DNA of 64,000 bases, taken from Volucribacter amazonae. GTDB lineage: Bacteria > Pseudomonadota > Gammaproteobacteria > Enterobacterales > Pasteurellaceae. Below, one piece after another: positions 17,947 through 24,943 of the stretch. The notes under the pieces were generated by a model. The model worked only from the letters and a program-made list of their open reading frames with translations. It ran no database searches and was not told where the DNA came from. The stretch is taken from the NCBI RefSeq assembly GCF_029783845.1, contig NZ_LWID01000001.1, forward strand, positions 2,178,501 through 2,242,500, written 5' to 3'. Both the position numbers and the translations under genes were made by a program. How positions within the stretch are numbered: position 1 is the stretch's first letter; each line of letters opens with the position of its first letter.

Positions 17947-18228
17947 GTGTAATGGCTCAAAACTTGCTATTAGCATTAAAGATAGTTTAAAAATTAACAT
18001 TTAAATAAATGAAAGGGGAGTCCTTGTAAATATAAAAACGTAACAGGGCTTTAACAATTTTTAAATGCTATGAAAAATATTTATTTGCCTTCGAAAAGCA
18101 TGAGAACTTAAATATTGAAAGGACAATACATTGATTAGCTGGTTTATCCTTCTAAAGGTGTAATGGATAAAATAGTTGCTAATCATAGTAGAAAATAATA
18201 AGTCAGCAACTATTTTATCTATTATTCC
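17947..18228 (+). mobile_element. Relic of the IS256-like element (internal deletion)
   Basis: GTGTAATGGCTCAAAACTTGCT (split at 17947) resembles the terminal repeat of the IS at 57294-58339. The segment near 18049-18150 aligns with the DNA for the transposase C-terminus (YLFTFEKYSELNIEKT region, here with stops and frameshifts). It ends in an AGCAACTATTTTATC... repeat arm near 18205-18228. About 750 internal bases are gone. The rest of the 17801-18262 gap holds one uptake sequence (17862-17870) and nothing else I recognise. Confidence 0.65.
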
Positions 18229-18262
18229 AAAAGCTTATGTTTTACGTGAGATTATTATTTGG

Positions 18263-18586
18263 CTATAAATGAGATGAATTCATTTTATCAACAAGCTGAG
18301 TACAATTTTGTTGATCACTATAGAGCAATAATACATCATGGGAGAGAAGAAGGTAAAAATATTGCTGATTAGTTAATGAATATATTAAGCATTGAGTATG
18401 GTTACTATAATCACTGGTATTACTCGGTTGCCCCAACAATGCGATAATATGTTGATGATCCATACCTGTAGTAATATGATTGATGATTTTCTCTTGTTCT
18501 AATGTATTATTGGTGGGGTGTTCATTATGGTGAGAATAGCCATAACCAATAAAAATAAATAATAAGCTATATAATAGATACTTCAT
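18263..18586 (-). CDS. Small exported protein with SmpA/OmlA-like motif
   Basis: The product has 107 residues. The first 18 (MKYLLYSLLFIFIGYGYS) form a plausible signal peptide without a lipobox cysteine. The mature part contains ITTGMDHQHIIALLGQPS, which resembles the GMTxxxVxxLLGxP motif of SmpA/OmlA (BamE-type) domains. It has two further cysteines (QCLIYS and QQNCTQ) that could form a disulfide. I do not recognise a specific family. It is divergent from the HTH gene at 18717 with a 130-base AT-rich gap between them. It is a real gene judging by its coding pattern, but of unknown function. Confidence 0.6.
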   Translation of the reverse strand: MKYLLYSLLFIFIGYGYSHHNEHPTNNTLEQEKIINHITTGMDHQHIIALLGQPSNTSDYSNHTQCLIYSLTNQQYFYLLLSHDVLLLYSDQQNCTQLVDKMNSSHL

Positions 18587-18716
18587 TTTGTTTTACTATA
18601 TTCTTACATTTGTTATTACCATACTCTTTGTAAATATGATTGTGTAATCTAACTTGGTTTAATATAAAACTAATTTAGTTTACAAGCTATTTTTCGATCA
18701 TTCATAATTTTTATGT

Positions 18717-19085
18717 ATGAAGATCGTGACAGAAAAAGAAAAATTTAGCGAGCGGTTAAAAATAGCTTTAGCTATGCTTTATTCTCAGCCTTTAAAAACA
18801 AGTGATATTGCCACAAGGTTTAATTTACGCCACCCTAATGAACCTGTTACTCAGCAAGCAGTACATAAATGGTTAAATGGCTTGGCTATTCCTTCAATGG
18901 ATAAGATCGAAACTTTGGCGAAATGGTTACAAGTTAAACCAGAATGGTTACGTTATGGTATTAGTGATGAACAAGAGCAATCTGCTTTAGATGAAGCTTT
19001 GTTTGCACTTATTAAGCCATTATCTCATGCTAAAAAAGAGGCGTTGATTAAGTTAGTGATTGCTTTCAGTAAAGAATCTTGTTGA
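18717..19085 (+). CDS. Helix-turn-helix (XRE/CI-like) transcriptional regulator
   Basis: This 122-residue DNA-binding protein has its HTH between about residues 25 and 60: TSDIATRFNLRHPN, then VTQQAVHKWLNGLAIPSMDKI, typical of XRE/lambda-CI domains. KWLQVKPEWLRYG follows. The C-terminal 40 residues form a helical, probably dimerising tail with no LexA-type protease motif. There is no clear ribosome site (TTTTTATGT before the ATG), so translation may be weak or leaderless. No phage genes surround it. It is divergent from the small exported protein, which could be its target; that is inference. Confidence 0.75.
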   Translation: MKIVTEKEKFSERLKIALAMLYSQPLKTSDIATRFNLRHPNEPVTQQAVHKWLNGLAIPSMDKIETLAKWLQVKPEWLRYGISDEQEQSALDEALFALIKPLSHAKKEALIKLVIAFSKESC

Positions 19086-19235
19086 CTTATTAATAAGTGA
19101 GAGCTCTTTTTAGTTTTTTTGAGCTTTAAAGCGCGGTTACTTTGTTTATTTTTTAATTGATGGTGCTGGTTTTGGTTTAAAGCGTGCTAAACAATATTAT
19201 TTCGCCCCTGAATAGGGGCGTAAACAATAAAAGTT

Positions 19236-21218
19236 TTATTCCACAATCTGTCCAATAATACTGCGTGTTTCAGGTTTGACTTCAAGCAGTTTTATTTTGA
19301 CTTTGTCTGCCAATTTATAGCGTTGTTGTTCTTGAATATAAAATGCGATTTCATCATTATTGATTGAAATTTCTTCTTTATTATCGTGAATGGTTGAGGC
19401 TGGGACGAAAACGCTAGCGCCACTATCTATTAATAATACTCGTAAGCCACCACGACTAATATCCATAATTTCGCCTTGATATTCTTGTTGTTCGCTCACT
19501 TTATCTACAAAATACAGGCTATATAGCCAATCTGCAATATCTCTTTCCACTAAACGATTTTGGCGGCGAGCTTCTTGTAAGCGATCGAAGACTTTTTGTT
19601 CAGGGATTTGATAGGGCTGTTGGTGAATACAGGCTTTAATCAAACGATGATTGACCATATCGCAATATTTACGGATTGGCGAAGTCCAAGTGGCGTAGCC
19701 TGTTAGTCCTAAGCCAAAGTGCGGTGCATTTTCGCTTTTAAATTCTGCAAAGGTGAGGAAACGGCGTAAGCGGTATTCCAGATAATCGCTGGCTAAAGGC
19801 TCAATATCATGACGCATACGGCAATAACCTGTTAGTGTGGTTAGGTTTTCTGCGGAATAACGTTCGCTAAGTTGGGGGCGATTTTCTTCGTTAGCAAGTT
19901 GATTAAGTAAAAATTGTTGTACATTAGCGAGGTATTTTTTATCAAAGCCACTATGGGTGTTAAAAATACCGCATTTTACTTTTGTATCCAGATATTGAGC
20001 CGCACAGATATTGGCGATGATCATGGATTCTTCCACGATTTGGTTGGCAATACGGCGATATTGAGCGTTAATTTGCTCAATTTTGCCATTTTCTGCGAGG
20101 ACAAAGCTATAATCGGGTTTTTCTTTAAATAAAAGAGCGTGTTGTTGTCGCCATTGGGTACGAGCTAGGGTAAATTGATAAAGCCAGTCAATTTGTTGTT
20201 TGCTGTTTTCTTCTTCAGGTTGCCAGTGCTCTGGCTGTTTTTCTAAGTAGTCTGATACTTTGTTATAAGCTAATTTGGCTTTGGATTGTACTATGGCACT
20301 GACAAATTCTGGCTCGTTATTAAGATTACCCTGTAAATCAGTATAAATGTAACAAACTAACGCATTGCGGTTTTGTTGTGGTACAAGGGAACAAAGATCA
20401 TCAGCCAATTCTCTTGGTAACATTGGGATATTAAAGCCCGGTAGATAATTGGTAAAGCAACGTTGTTTCGCATCTTGTTCAATTTGTGAGTCAAGGGCGA
20501 TATAAGCGGTAGGATCAGCAATAGCAACCACTAATTTCCAACCTGTTTGCTGTTGTTCGGCGTTATAGGTTGGTTCAATATAGAGTGCATCGTCCATATC
20601 TTGTGTACTTTCACTGTCAATGGTAACAAAATGAAGTGCGGTCAGATCTTGGCGTGGATATTGTTCAATCTCTGGATATGCCGTTTGTCCATTTACAGGG
20701 TAGCGGGATTGTTCATGGCGTGCGAGGGTTACCCACCAAGGGGCAAAATGATCATCAGCATGGCAGATAAATTGTTCAATTTGGGCAAAGAAAAAGCGAT
20801 CATCACGCAATGGGTGGGTTTTTAAATTGGCGACAACCCAGTCCCCTTCTACCAGTCTTTGCTCAACGGATTTGGCTTTATGGCAAGCAATAAATGGCTT
20901 AATGTTTGGGTGATCAACCTTTAATTGCATTTTATTTTCTTTATTAATATGCACACGAGCAATAAAACGTGTGAGCATAGGTTCAATTAATTGCTCAGGC
21001 TCTACTTGTTCTTTATCATTAACGGTTTCCACTGCCGCTTTAATTTTATCGCCATGTATCAGCTTTTTCATGGCATTAGGTGGAATAAAATAACTTTTTT
21101 TATCGGTTTCTAAAAAGCCATAGGATTTATCGGTGGCTTTAACATAGCCTTCCACAAAGGTTTTGTTGGCTTGAATTTGTTGTTTAAGTTGGGCTAATAG
21201 GGGATTATTTTGCAACAT
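19236..21218 (-). CDS. rnb: Exoribonuclease II
   Basis: RNase II is a processive 3'-5' hydrolytic exoribonuclease of the RNB family for mRNA decay. The 660 residues carry an N-terminal cold-shock-like region (GYVKATDKSYGFLE, 24-37) and the RNB catalytic cluster DSESTQDMDDAL at 201-212 with the four expected aspartates (201, 207, 209, 210). YATWTSPIRKYCDMVNHR follows, then a C-terminal S1 domain (GEIMDISRGGLRVLL). The start MLQNNPLLAQLKQQ aligns with the E. coli protein although the ribosome site is poor. Two uptake sequences lie within the gene. A near-uptake sequence (AAGCGCGGT) lies downstream near 19129. Confidence 0.96.
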   Translation of the reverse strand: MLQNNPLLAQLKQQIQANKTFVEGYVKATDKSYGFLETDKKSYFIPPNAMKKLIHGDKIKAAVETVNDKEQVEPEQLIEPMLTRFIARVHINKENKMQLKVDHPNIKPFIACHKAKSVEQRLVEGDWVVANLKTHPLRDDRFFFAQIEQFICHADDHFAPWWVTLARHEQSRYPVNGQTAYPEIEQYPRQDLTALHFVTIDSESTQDMDDALYIEPTYNAEQQQTGWKLVVAIADPTAYIALDSQIEQDAKQRCFTNYLPGFNIPMLPRELADDLCSLVPQQNRNALVCYIYTDLQGNLNNEPEFVSAIVQSKAKLAYNKVSDYLEKQPEHWQPEEENSKQQIDWLYQFTLARTQWRQQHALLFKEKPDYSFVLAENGKIEQINAQYRRIANQIVEESMIIANICAAQYLDTKVKCGIFNTHSGFDKKYLANVQQFLLNQLANEENRPQLSERYSAENLTTLTGYCRMRHDIEPLASDYLEYRLRRFLTFAEFKSENAPHFGLGLTGYATWTSPIRKYCDMVNHRLIKACIHQQPYQIPEQKVFDRLQEARRQNRLVERDIADWLYSLYFVDKVSEQQEYQGEIMDISRGGLRVLLIDSGASVFVPASTIHDNKEEISINNDEIAFYIQEQQRYKLADKVKIKLLEVKPETRSIIGQIVE

Positions 21219-21312
21219 AATAGTTCATCAATATTTGAAATAAAATAAGAGAATAGTATAGCCAATATTAGGTTGCTGTGGCTATAAAGCTATTCTCATG
21301 GTATTTGTGTTG

Positions 21313-21418
21313 TATAGTCGTTCCACTTTAAAATGATACAGTGTTGGTACGCCTCGCCGTACTATTTGTACTGTCTTCGCCGTACCGCCTTGTCTCATTT
21401 TAAATTGAAACGACTATA
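21313..21418 (+). repeat. Full-length (106 bp) TATAGTCG element, rnb/fabI gap
   Basis: Complete copy, TATAGTCG...CGACTATA. The 28-bp ends match at about 25 positions. Its right end lies 14 bases beyond the fabI stop codon, so fabI mRNA would run straight into the long hairpin. Confidence 0.9.
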
Positions 21419-21432
21419 AATCTAAGATTTTA

Positions 21433-22215
21433 CTAATCTAAATTTGACATTGCAGTAATACTAAAGCCTGCGTCAACATGTACCACTTCGCCAGTGATGC
21501 CTGCGGATAAATCAGAGCAGAGGAATGCTGCTGTATTTCCTACATCATCAATGGTAACACAACGTCCTAGCGGTGCGGTTTTTTCAAAGGTTGACAACAT
21601 TTTTTTGAAATCTTTAATGCCAGAGGCAGCAAGGGTGCGAATTGGACCAGCAGAAATGGCATTCACTCGGATACCTTGTTTACCCATATCCGCCGCCATT
21701 ACTCTTGTGCCTGCTTCTAAAGAGGCTTTGGCAAGGCACATTACATTGTAATTTGGAATCGCACGTTCTGCACCAAGATAAGACAAGGTTAATAATGCCG
21801 CTCCCTCGTTTAGCATTGGACGAGCCACTCTCGCCATAGCCACAAAGCTATAAGCACTAATGTCGTGAGCAATACGGAAACCTTCACGTGTTGCCGCATT
21901 GACATAGTCGCCTTCTAATTGATCGGCAGGGGCAAAACCAATAGCATGCACAAAGCCGTCAAATTTATCCCAATGTTGAGCAAGCTGACTGAAACAAGTT
22001 TCAATACTTTCATCGCTGGCAACATCTAAGGGTAATACAATATTTGAACCAAATTCTTTGGCAAATTCTTCCACTCGTGCTTTGAGTTTGTCATTTAAAT
22101 AAGTAAAAGCTAACTCCGCCCCTTCACGCTGCATAGCTTTAGCAATACCATAAGCGATAGAGCGGTTGCTCGCTAAACCAGTAATTAAAATACGTTTATT
22201 TGTAAGAAAACCCAT
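21433..22215 (-). CDS. fabI: Enoyl-[acyl-carrier-protein] reductase (NADH), FabI
   Basis: FabI catalyses the last reduction in each cycle of fatty acid elongation. It is a short-chain dehydrogenase fold of 260 residues with the nucleotide-binding segment GLASNRSIAYGIA (13-25), catalytic Tyr146 and Tyr156, and Lys163 (SYLGAERAIPNYNVMCLAKAS region), as in E. coli FabI. ISAGPIRTLAASGI forms the substrate loop. AGGATAACAAT precedes the ATG. It is the triclosan-sensitive type by sequence family. It appears monocistronic, with a MITE immediately downstream. Confidence 0.97.
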   Translation of the reverse strand: MGFLTNKRILITGLASNRSIAYGIAKAMQREGAELAFTYLNDKLKARVEEFAKEFGSNIVLPLDVASDESIETCFSQLAQHWDKFDGFVHAIGFAPADQLEGDYVNAATREGFRIAHDISAYSFVAMARVARPMLNEGAALLTLSYLGAERAIPNYNVMCLAKASLEAGTRVMAADMGKQGIRVNAISAGPIRTLAASGIKDFKKMLSTFEKTAPLGRCVTIDDVGNTAAFLCSDLSAGITGEVVHVDAGFSITAMSNLD

Positions 22216-22291
22216 ATTGTTATCCTAATGTATGAAAAAAATAAGCGTTAGTATAAGCGAAAAAATGAATAACGCAAATCAGACCTTAGCT

Positions 22292-22546
22292 TTATTTGCG
22301 TTTGGCTAAGAGATAAATGGAGGTTAAGCCAAGTAAGGAGTAGGCAATGCGGCGTTTGGTGAAAAAACGGCGTTTAATTAATGCAATAACAAGCGGGGTA
22401 AATATTGAACCTCTTACTTTTCTTAATTGCTCAAAGGGGTGAGAAAAGGTTTTATGGGTATTGATTGCTTGGCGTTCAAGCTGAATACGCAAGGCATGAC
22501 CTTTCATCATTAATAATTCTTTTTCTTCATTAAGATTATTTTTCAT
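22292..22546 (-). CDS. YqjK-like protein
   Basis: The product is 84 residues, basic, with a predicted membrane-proximal C-terminus (IAYSLLGLTSIYLLAKRK) and a helical N-terminus, resembling the YqjK family. It starts 10 bases after the yqjE-like gene with GGGGCAA as ribosome site, so it is the last gene of a yqjD-yqjE-yqjK-like unit. The order matches E. coli yqjCDEK. The function in the envelope is not known. Confidence 0.75.
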   Translation of the reverse strand: MKNNLNEEKELLMMKGHALRIQLERQAINTHKTFSHPFEQLRKVRGSIFTPLVIALIKRRFFTKRRIAYSLLGLTSIYLLAKRK

Positions 22547-22556
22547 ATTTGCCCCA

Positions 22557-22961
22557 TTATTCTTTATCTAAATGTGATGAATTTGCCAGTTTTTTTAATG
22601 CCGCAATATCTAATTTTAATTCATTCAAGGTTTCTACCATAAAACGACGTTGTTTGCGTAAAGACTGGATTATCATTACTGCAAAAGCAAAAACAATCAA
22701 TAAAGCCACCGCACTTACTCCAAAAAATACCCTGATTTTATCTTGAGGTTCAACAAGTAAGGCATTTAAACCAAATAAACCGCTGATAAAGGCAATTAAT
22801 AGCAGGATTAATCCCAAAAAGGTAAGAATAAGGGTAAAAATTAGGCTTTCTTTTTGTTGGGTAAGCTCTATGCGAGCCATTTCTAAACGTACATGAAGAA
22901 GTTCAAGGCTCGTTACTAAAAGGGCTTTAATGCCTTTCTTAATATTTTGAATTGCTTGCAT
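22557..22961 (-). CDS. YqjE-family (phage holin superfamily) membrane protein
   Basis: The product has 134 residues with two hydrophobic segments (about 42-66 and 80-101) between amphipathic helices, the architecture of the DUF1469/YqjE family. LLVTSLELLHVRLEMARIEL near the N-terminus is typical. It lies between the yqjD-like and yqjK-like genes. An uptake sequence lies in the coding region near 22708. Function unknown. Confidence 0.8.
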   Translation of the reverse strand: MQAIQNIKKGIKALLVTSLELLHVRLEMARIELTQQKESLIFTLILTFLGLILLLIAFISGLFGLNALLVEPQDKIRVFFGVSAVALLIVFAFAVMIIQSLRKQRRFMVETLNELKLDIAALKKLANSSHLDKE

Positions 22962-23011
22962 GATCGTTCCTAATCAAGATGAAAATCAAGGTCTTGTTTT
23001 AAACAAGATCT

Positions 23012-23117
23012 TATAGTCATTCCACTTTAAAATGATACAGCGTTGGCACGCCTCGCCGTACTACTTGTACTGTCTTCGGCGTACCGCCTTGTTTCATTTT
23101 AAATTGAAACGACTATA
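23012..23117 (+). repeat. Full-length TATAGTCG element inserted between yqjE and yqjD homologues
   Basis: 106-bp copy; the left tip is TATAGTCATT (one change), the right tip CGACTATA. It sits 10 bases beyond the stop of the yqjD-like gene and 50 bases before the yqjE-like start, so it interrupts what is normally one operon. Confidence 0.9.
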
Positions 23118-23127
23118 AAACAAGAGA

Positions 23128-23439
23128 TTATTTTTTGCTGATCAATACACCAAGTAATAGACCAATGACACCTGCTACGCCCATGGCTTTATAAGGATTG
23201 TCTTGCACGATGGTGTCTGTTTGTTTAGCAACTTTTTTAGCACTATCAACAACGTCTTCTTGTAATGCACTAAATTGTTCTTTGGCTTTACCAATACGAG
23301 AGTTAAGCGAGCTTTTGAGTTTTTTCAATTCTGCGGCACTGGATTTAGATGAATCATCAAATAACTCTTCCGCATTGGTTAAAATATCACGAATTTCATC
23401 AAGTAATTCATCACGTTTTTTATCAAATTGTGAGCTCAT
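23128..23439 (-). CDS. ElaB/YqjD family (DUF883) membrane-anchored protein
   Basis: The product has 103 residues: a long charged helix (about 1-75, with many Lys/Glu and SSKSSAAELKKLKSSL), then DNPYKAMGVAGVIGLLLGVLISKK, the C-terminal tail anchor diagnostic of ElaB/YqjD/YgaM. E. coli YqjD tethers ribosomes to the inner membrane in stationary phase. The same role here is inferred from family. It is upstream of the yqjE-like gene but separated from it by a MITE. Confidence 0.9.
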   Translation of the reverse strand: MSSQFDKKRDELLDEIRDILTNAEELFDDSSKSSAAELKKLKSSLNSRIGKAKEQFSALQEDVVDSAKKVAKQTDTIVQDNPYKAMGVAGVIGLLLGVLISKK

Positions 23440-23465
23440 AATTGTTCCCTCTATTTGTTATATGA

Positions 23466-23498
23466 ATAAAAAAGTGAGGTCAAAATTGACCGCACTTT
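23466..23498 (-). terminator. Uptake-sequence dyad terminator after the Nif3-family gene
   Basis: Two inverted uptake sequences, one exact (ACCGCACTT at 23489-23497) and one with a single change, form a 13-bp stem with one mismatch and a 2-base loop. On the minus strand it is followed by TTTTTTATT. It ends the transcript of the gene at 23575-24330. Confidence 0.8.
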
Positions 23499-23574
23499 GT
23501 TATCATACCGAATTTTTATTGTTAAAGTCAAATAATTACTATAAGCTAATTCTATGATTTATAAATAAATTCTA

Positions 23575-24330
23575 TTAAGCAGGGTTATCAATATCCTTAA
23601 AAATCACTTCAAATTGATATTCTTGTGCCAACCATTCGCCAAGGGCTTTAACGCCATAACGTTCGGTAGCGTGGTGTCCAGCGGCGAAAAAATGAATGCC
23701 TTGTTCTCGTGCGGAATGAATGGTTTGCTCTGACACTTCCCCTGTAATATAGGCATCTAAGCCTTTTGCCGCCGCAAGATCGATATAACCTTGTCCACCA
23801 CCTGTACAAATTCCAATGCGATGAATAAGGGCAGGGGCGTTATCACTACAAGCTAATGGTGTGCGTTGTAACTGCTGCTCAATTCGCTGGATAAAATCTT
23901 GTGCATTGACAGGGGGATCGAGTTCGCCGTACATAGGAATACTATAAGGGCTATCCTCTAAAGGTTTTAGCCGTTGGATACCGAGTTTTTTCGCCAGTTG
24001 AGCATTATTGCCCAGTTCTTCATGAATATCTAAGGGTAAATGATAACTATATAAATTAATATCATTTTGTAAAAGGGCTTTAATACGCTTGGCTTTCATA
24101 CCTTTAATACAAGGGGATTCATTTTTCCAGAAATAACCATGATGCACTAAAAGGGCATCAGCCTGTTGCTCAATGGCATAGTCAATTAAGGCTTGTGAGG
24201 CGGTTACCCCAGTAACAATACGTTTTACCTCGCTTTTCCCCTCAATTTGTAATCCATTAGGGGCATAATCTTTGATTTTGTCAACATTCAGTTTTTGGTT
24301 AAGTAAGGTTTCTAAATGGAAGTTGTTCAT
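23575..24330 (-). CDS. Nif3-family dinuclear metal-centre protein (YbgI)
   Basis: The product has 251 residues of the conserved NIF3/YbgI family, toroidal hexamers with a di-metal site, often annotated as GTP cyclohydrolase type 2 although the activity is unsettled. Metal ligands are visible in LLVHHGYFW (near residue 60), SYHLPLDIHEELGNN (near 95-110) and the C-terminal FFAAGHHATERYG. APNGLQIEG near the start is a family signature. It is a single-gene unit with its own terminator. A MITE lies about 90 bases upstream. Confidence 0.93.
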   Translation of the reverse strand: MNNFHLETLLNQKLNVDKIKDYAPNGLQIEGKSEVKRIVTGVTASQALIDYAIEQQADALLVHHGYFWKNESPCIKGMKAKRIKALLQNDINLYSYHLPLDIHEELGNNAQLAKKLGIQRLKPLEDSPYSIPMYGELDPPVNAQDFIQRIEQQLQRTPLACSDNAPALIHRIGICTGGGQGYIDLAAAKGLDAYITGEVSEQTIHSAREQGIHFFAAGHHATERYGVKALGEWLAQEYQFEVIFKDIDNPA

Positions 24331-24417
24331 AAGCCTATGCTCTCGTTAAATAAAAAATACCATTATTGCTTAATCCTTAGGATTTGTATAGGGTGAAAGG
24401 TGGGTTATTGACGCTAT

Positions 24418-24543
24418 GATAGTCGCCTCACTTTAAAATATAGTCTTCCACTTTAAAATGATACAGTGTTGGTACGCCTTGCCGTACTACTTGTGCTGTC
24501 TTCGACATACCGCCTTGTCTCATTTTAAATTGAAACAACTATA
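24418..24543 (+). repeat. TATAGTCG element with an extra half-copy
   Basis: A copy at 24439-24543 (tips TATAGTC and CAACTATA) is preceded directly by a stray left arm, GATAGTCGCCTCACTTTAAA (24418-24437). This gives tandem left ends like those at 7094. The arm variant (GCCTCACTTT) matches the copy at 33221, indicating a second subtype. Confidence 0.8.
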
Positions 24544-24943
24544 TTTAAGTTGGTCTAATAGTTTATAAAAAACATTAACAATGAAGAAGATGAAAATAAG
24601 TAAAGTTTTACATTAATGACGGTAATTGGTGTTGAAATATTTATTTTGCATAGATTGACATAATATTTCATTGTTAATAAAATACCGATCGAAATTTTTG
24701 TAATATTGTTATTCCTATTTTTGGTGTTATATAAGGTAATTTTTAATCAAATTATCTTGATTTTGTAGCTTTAAATAGGGTTCCCCCCCCCCCCCGCTAG
24801 TTTTATGTTTTGGAGTCAAGCCATTTATTGGTCATTGTTGTGCAATAGTTGGGCGTGTCATCAATATTACTAATTTGTAAAAAATTGCTTTTTTAAGCAA
24901 GGAAAGAACGTACTAATCCGAATTAATCATAGTGAGGAAATCT
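24544..24943. promoter_or_regulatory. Upstream region of the giant adhesin with a C13 tract
   Basis: This 400-base, AT-rich region has no ORF of note. It contains an uninterrupted run of 13 C residues (24783-24795) about 150 bases before the adhesin start codon. Homopolymers this long are rare outside phase-variable loci. Placed upstream of a surface-protein gene, it could alter promoter spacing or protein binding by slippage. I could not identify the promoter itself with certainty. Confidence 0.6.

Noticed and set aside
19081..19140. Terminator candidate after the HTH regulator
   Set aside because: GAGCTC and T-rich runs are present, but no stable stem directly precedes a T-run.
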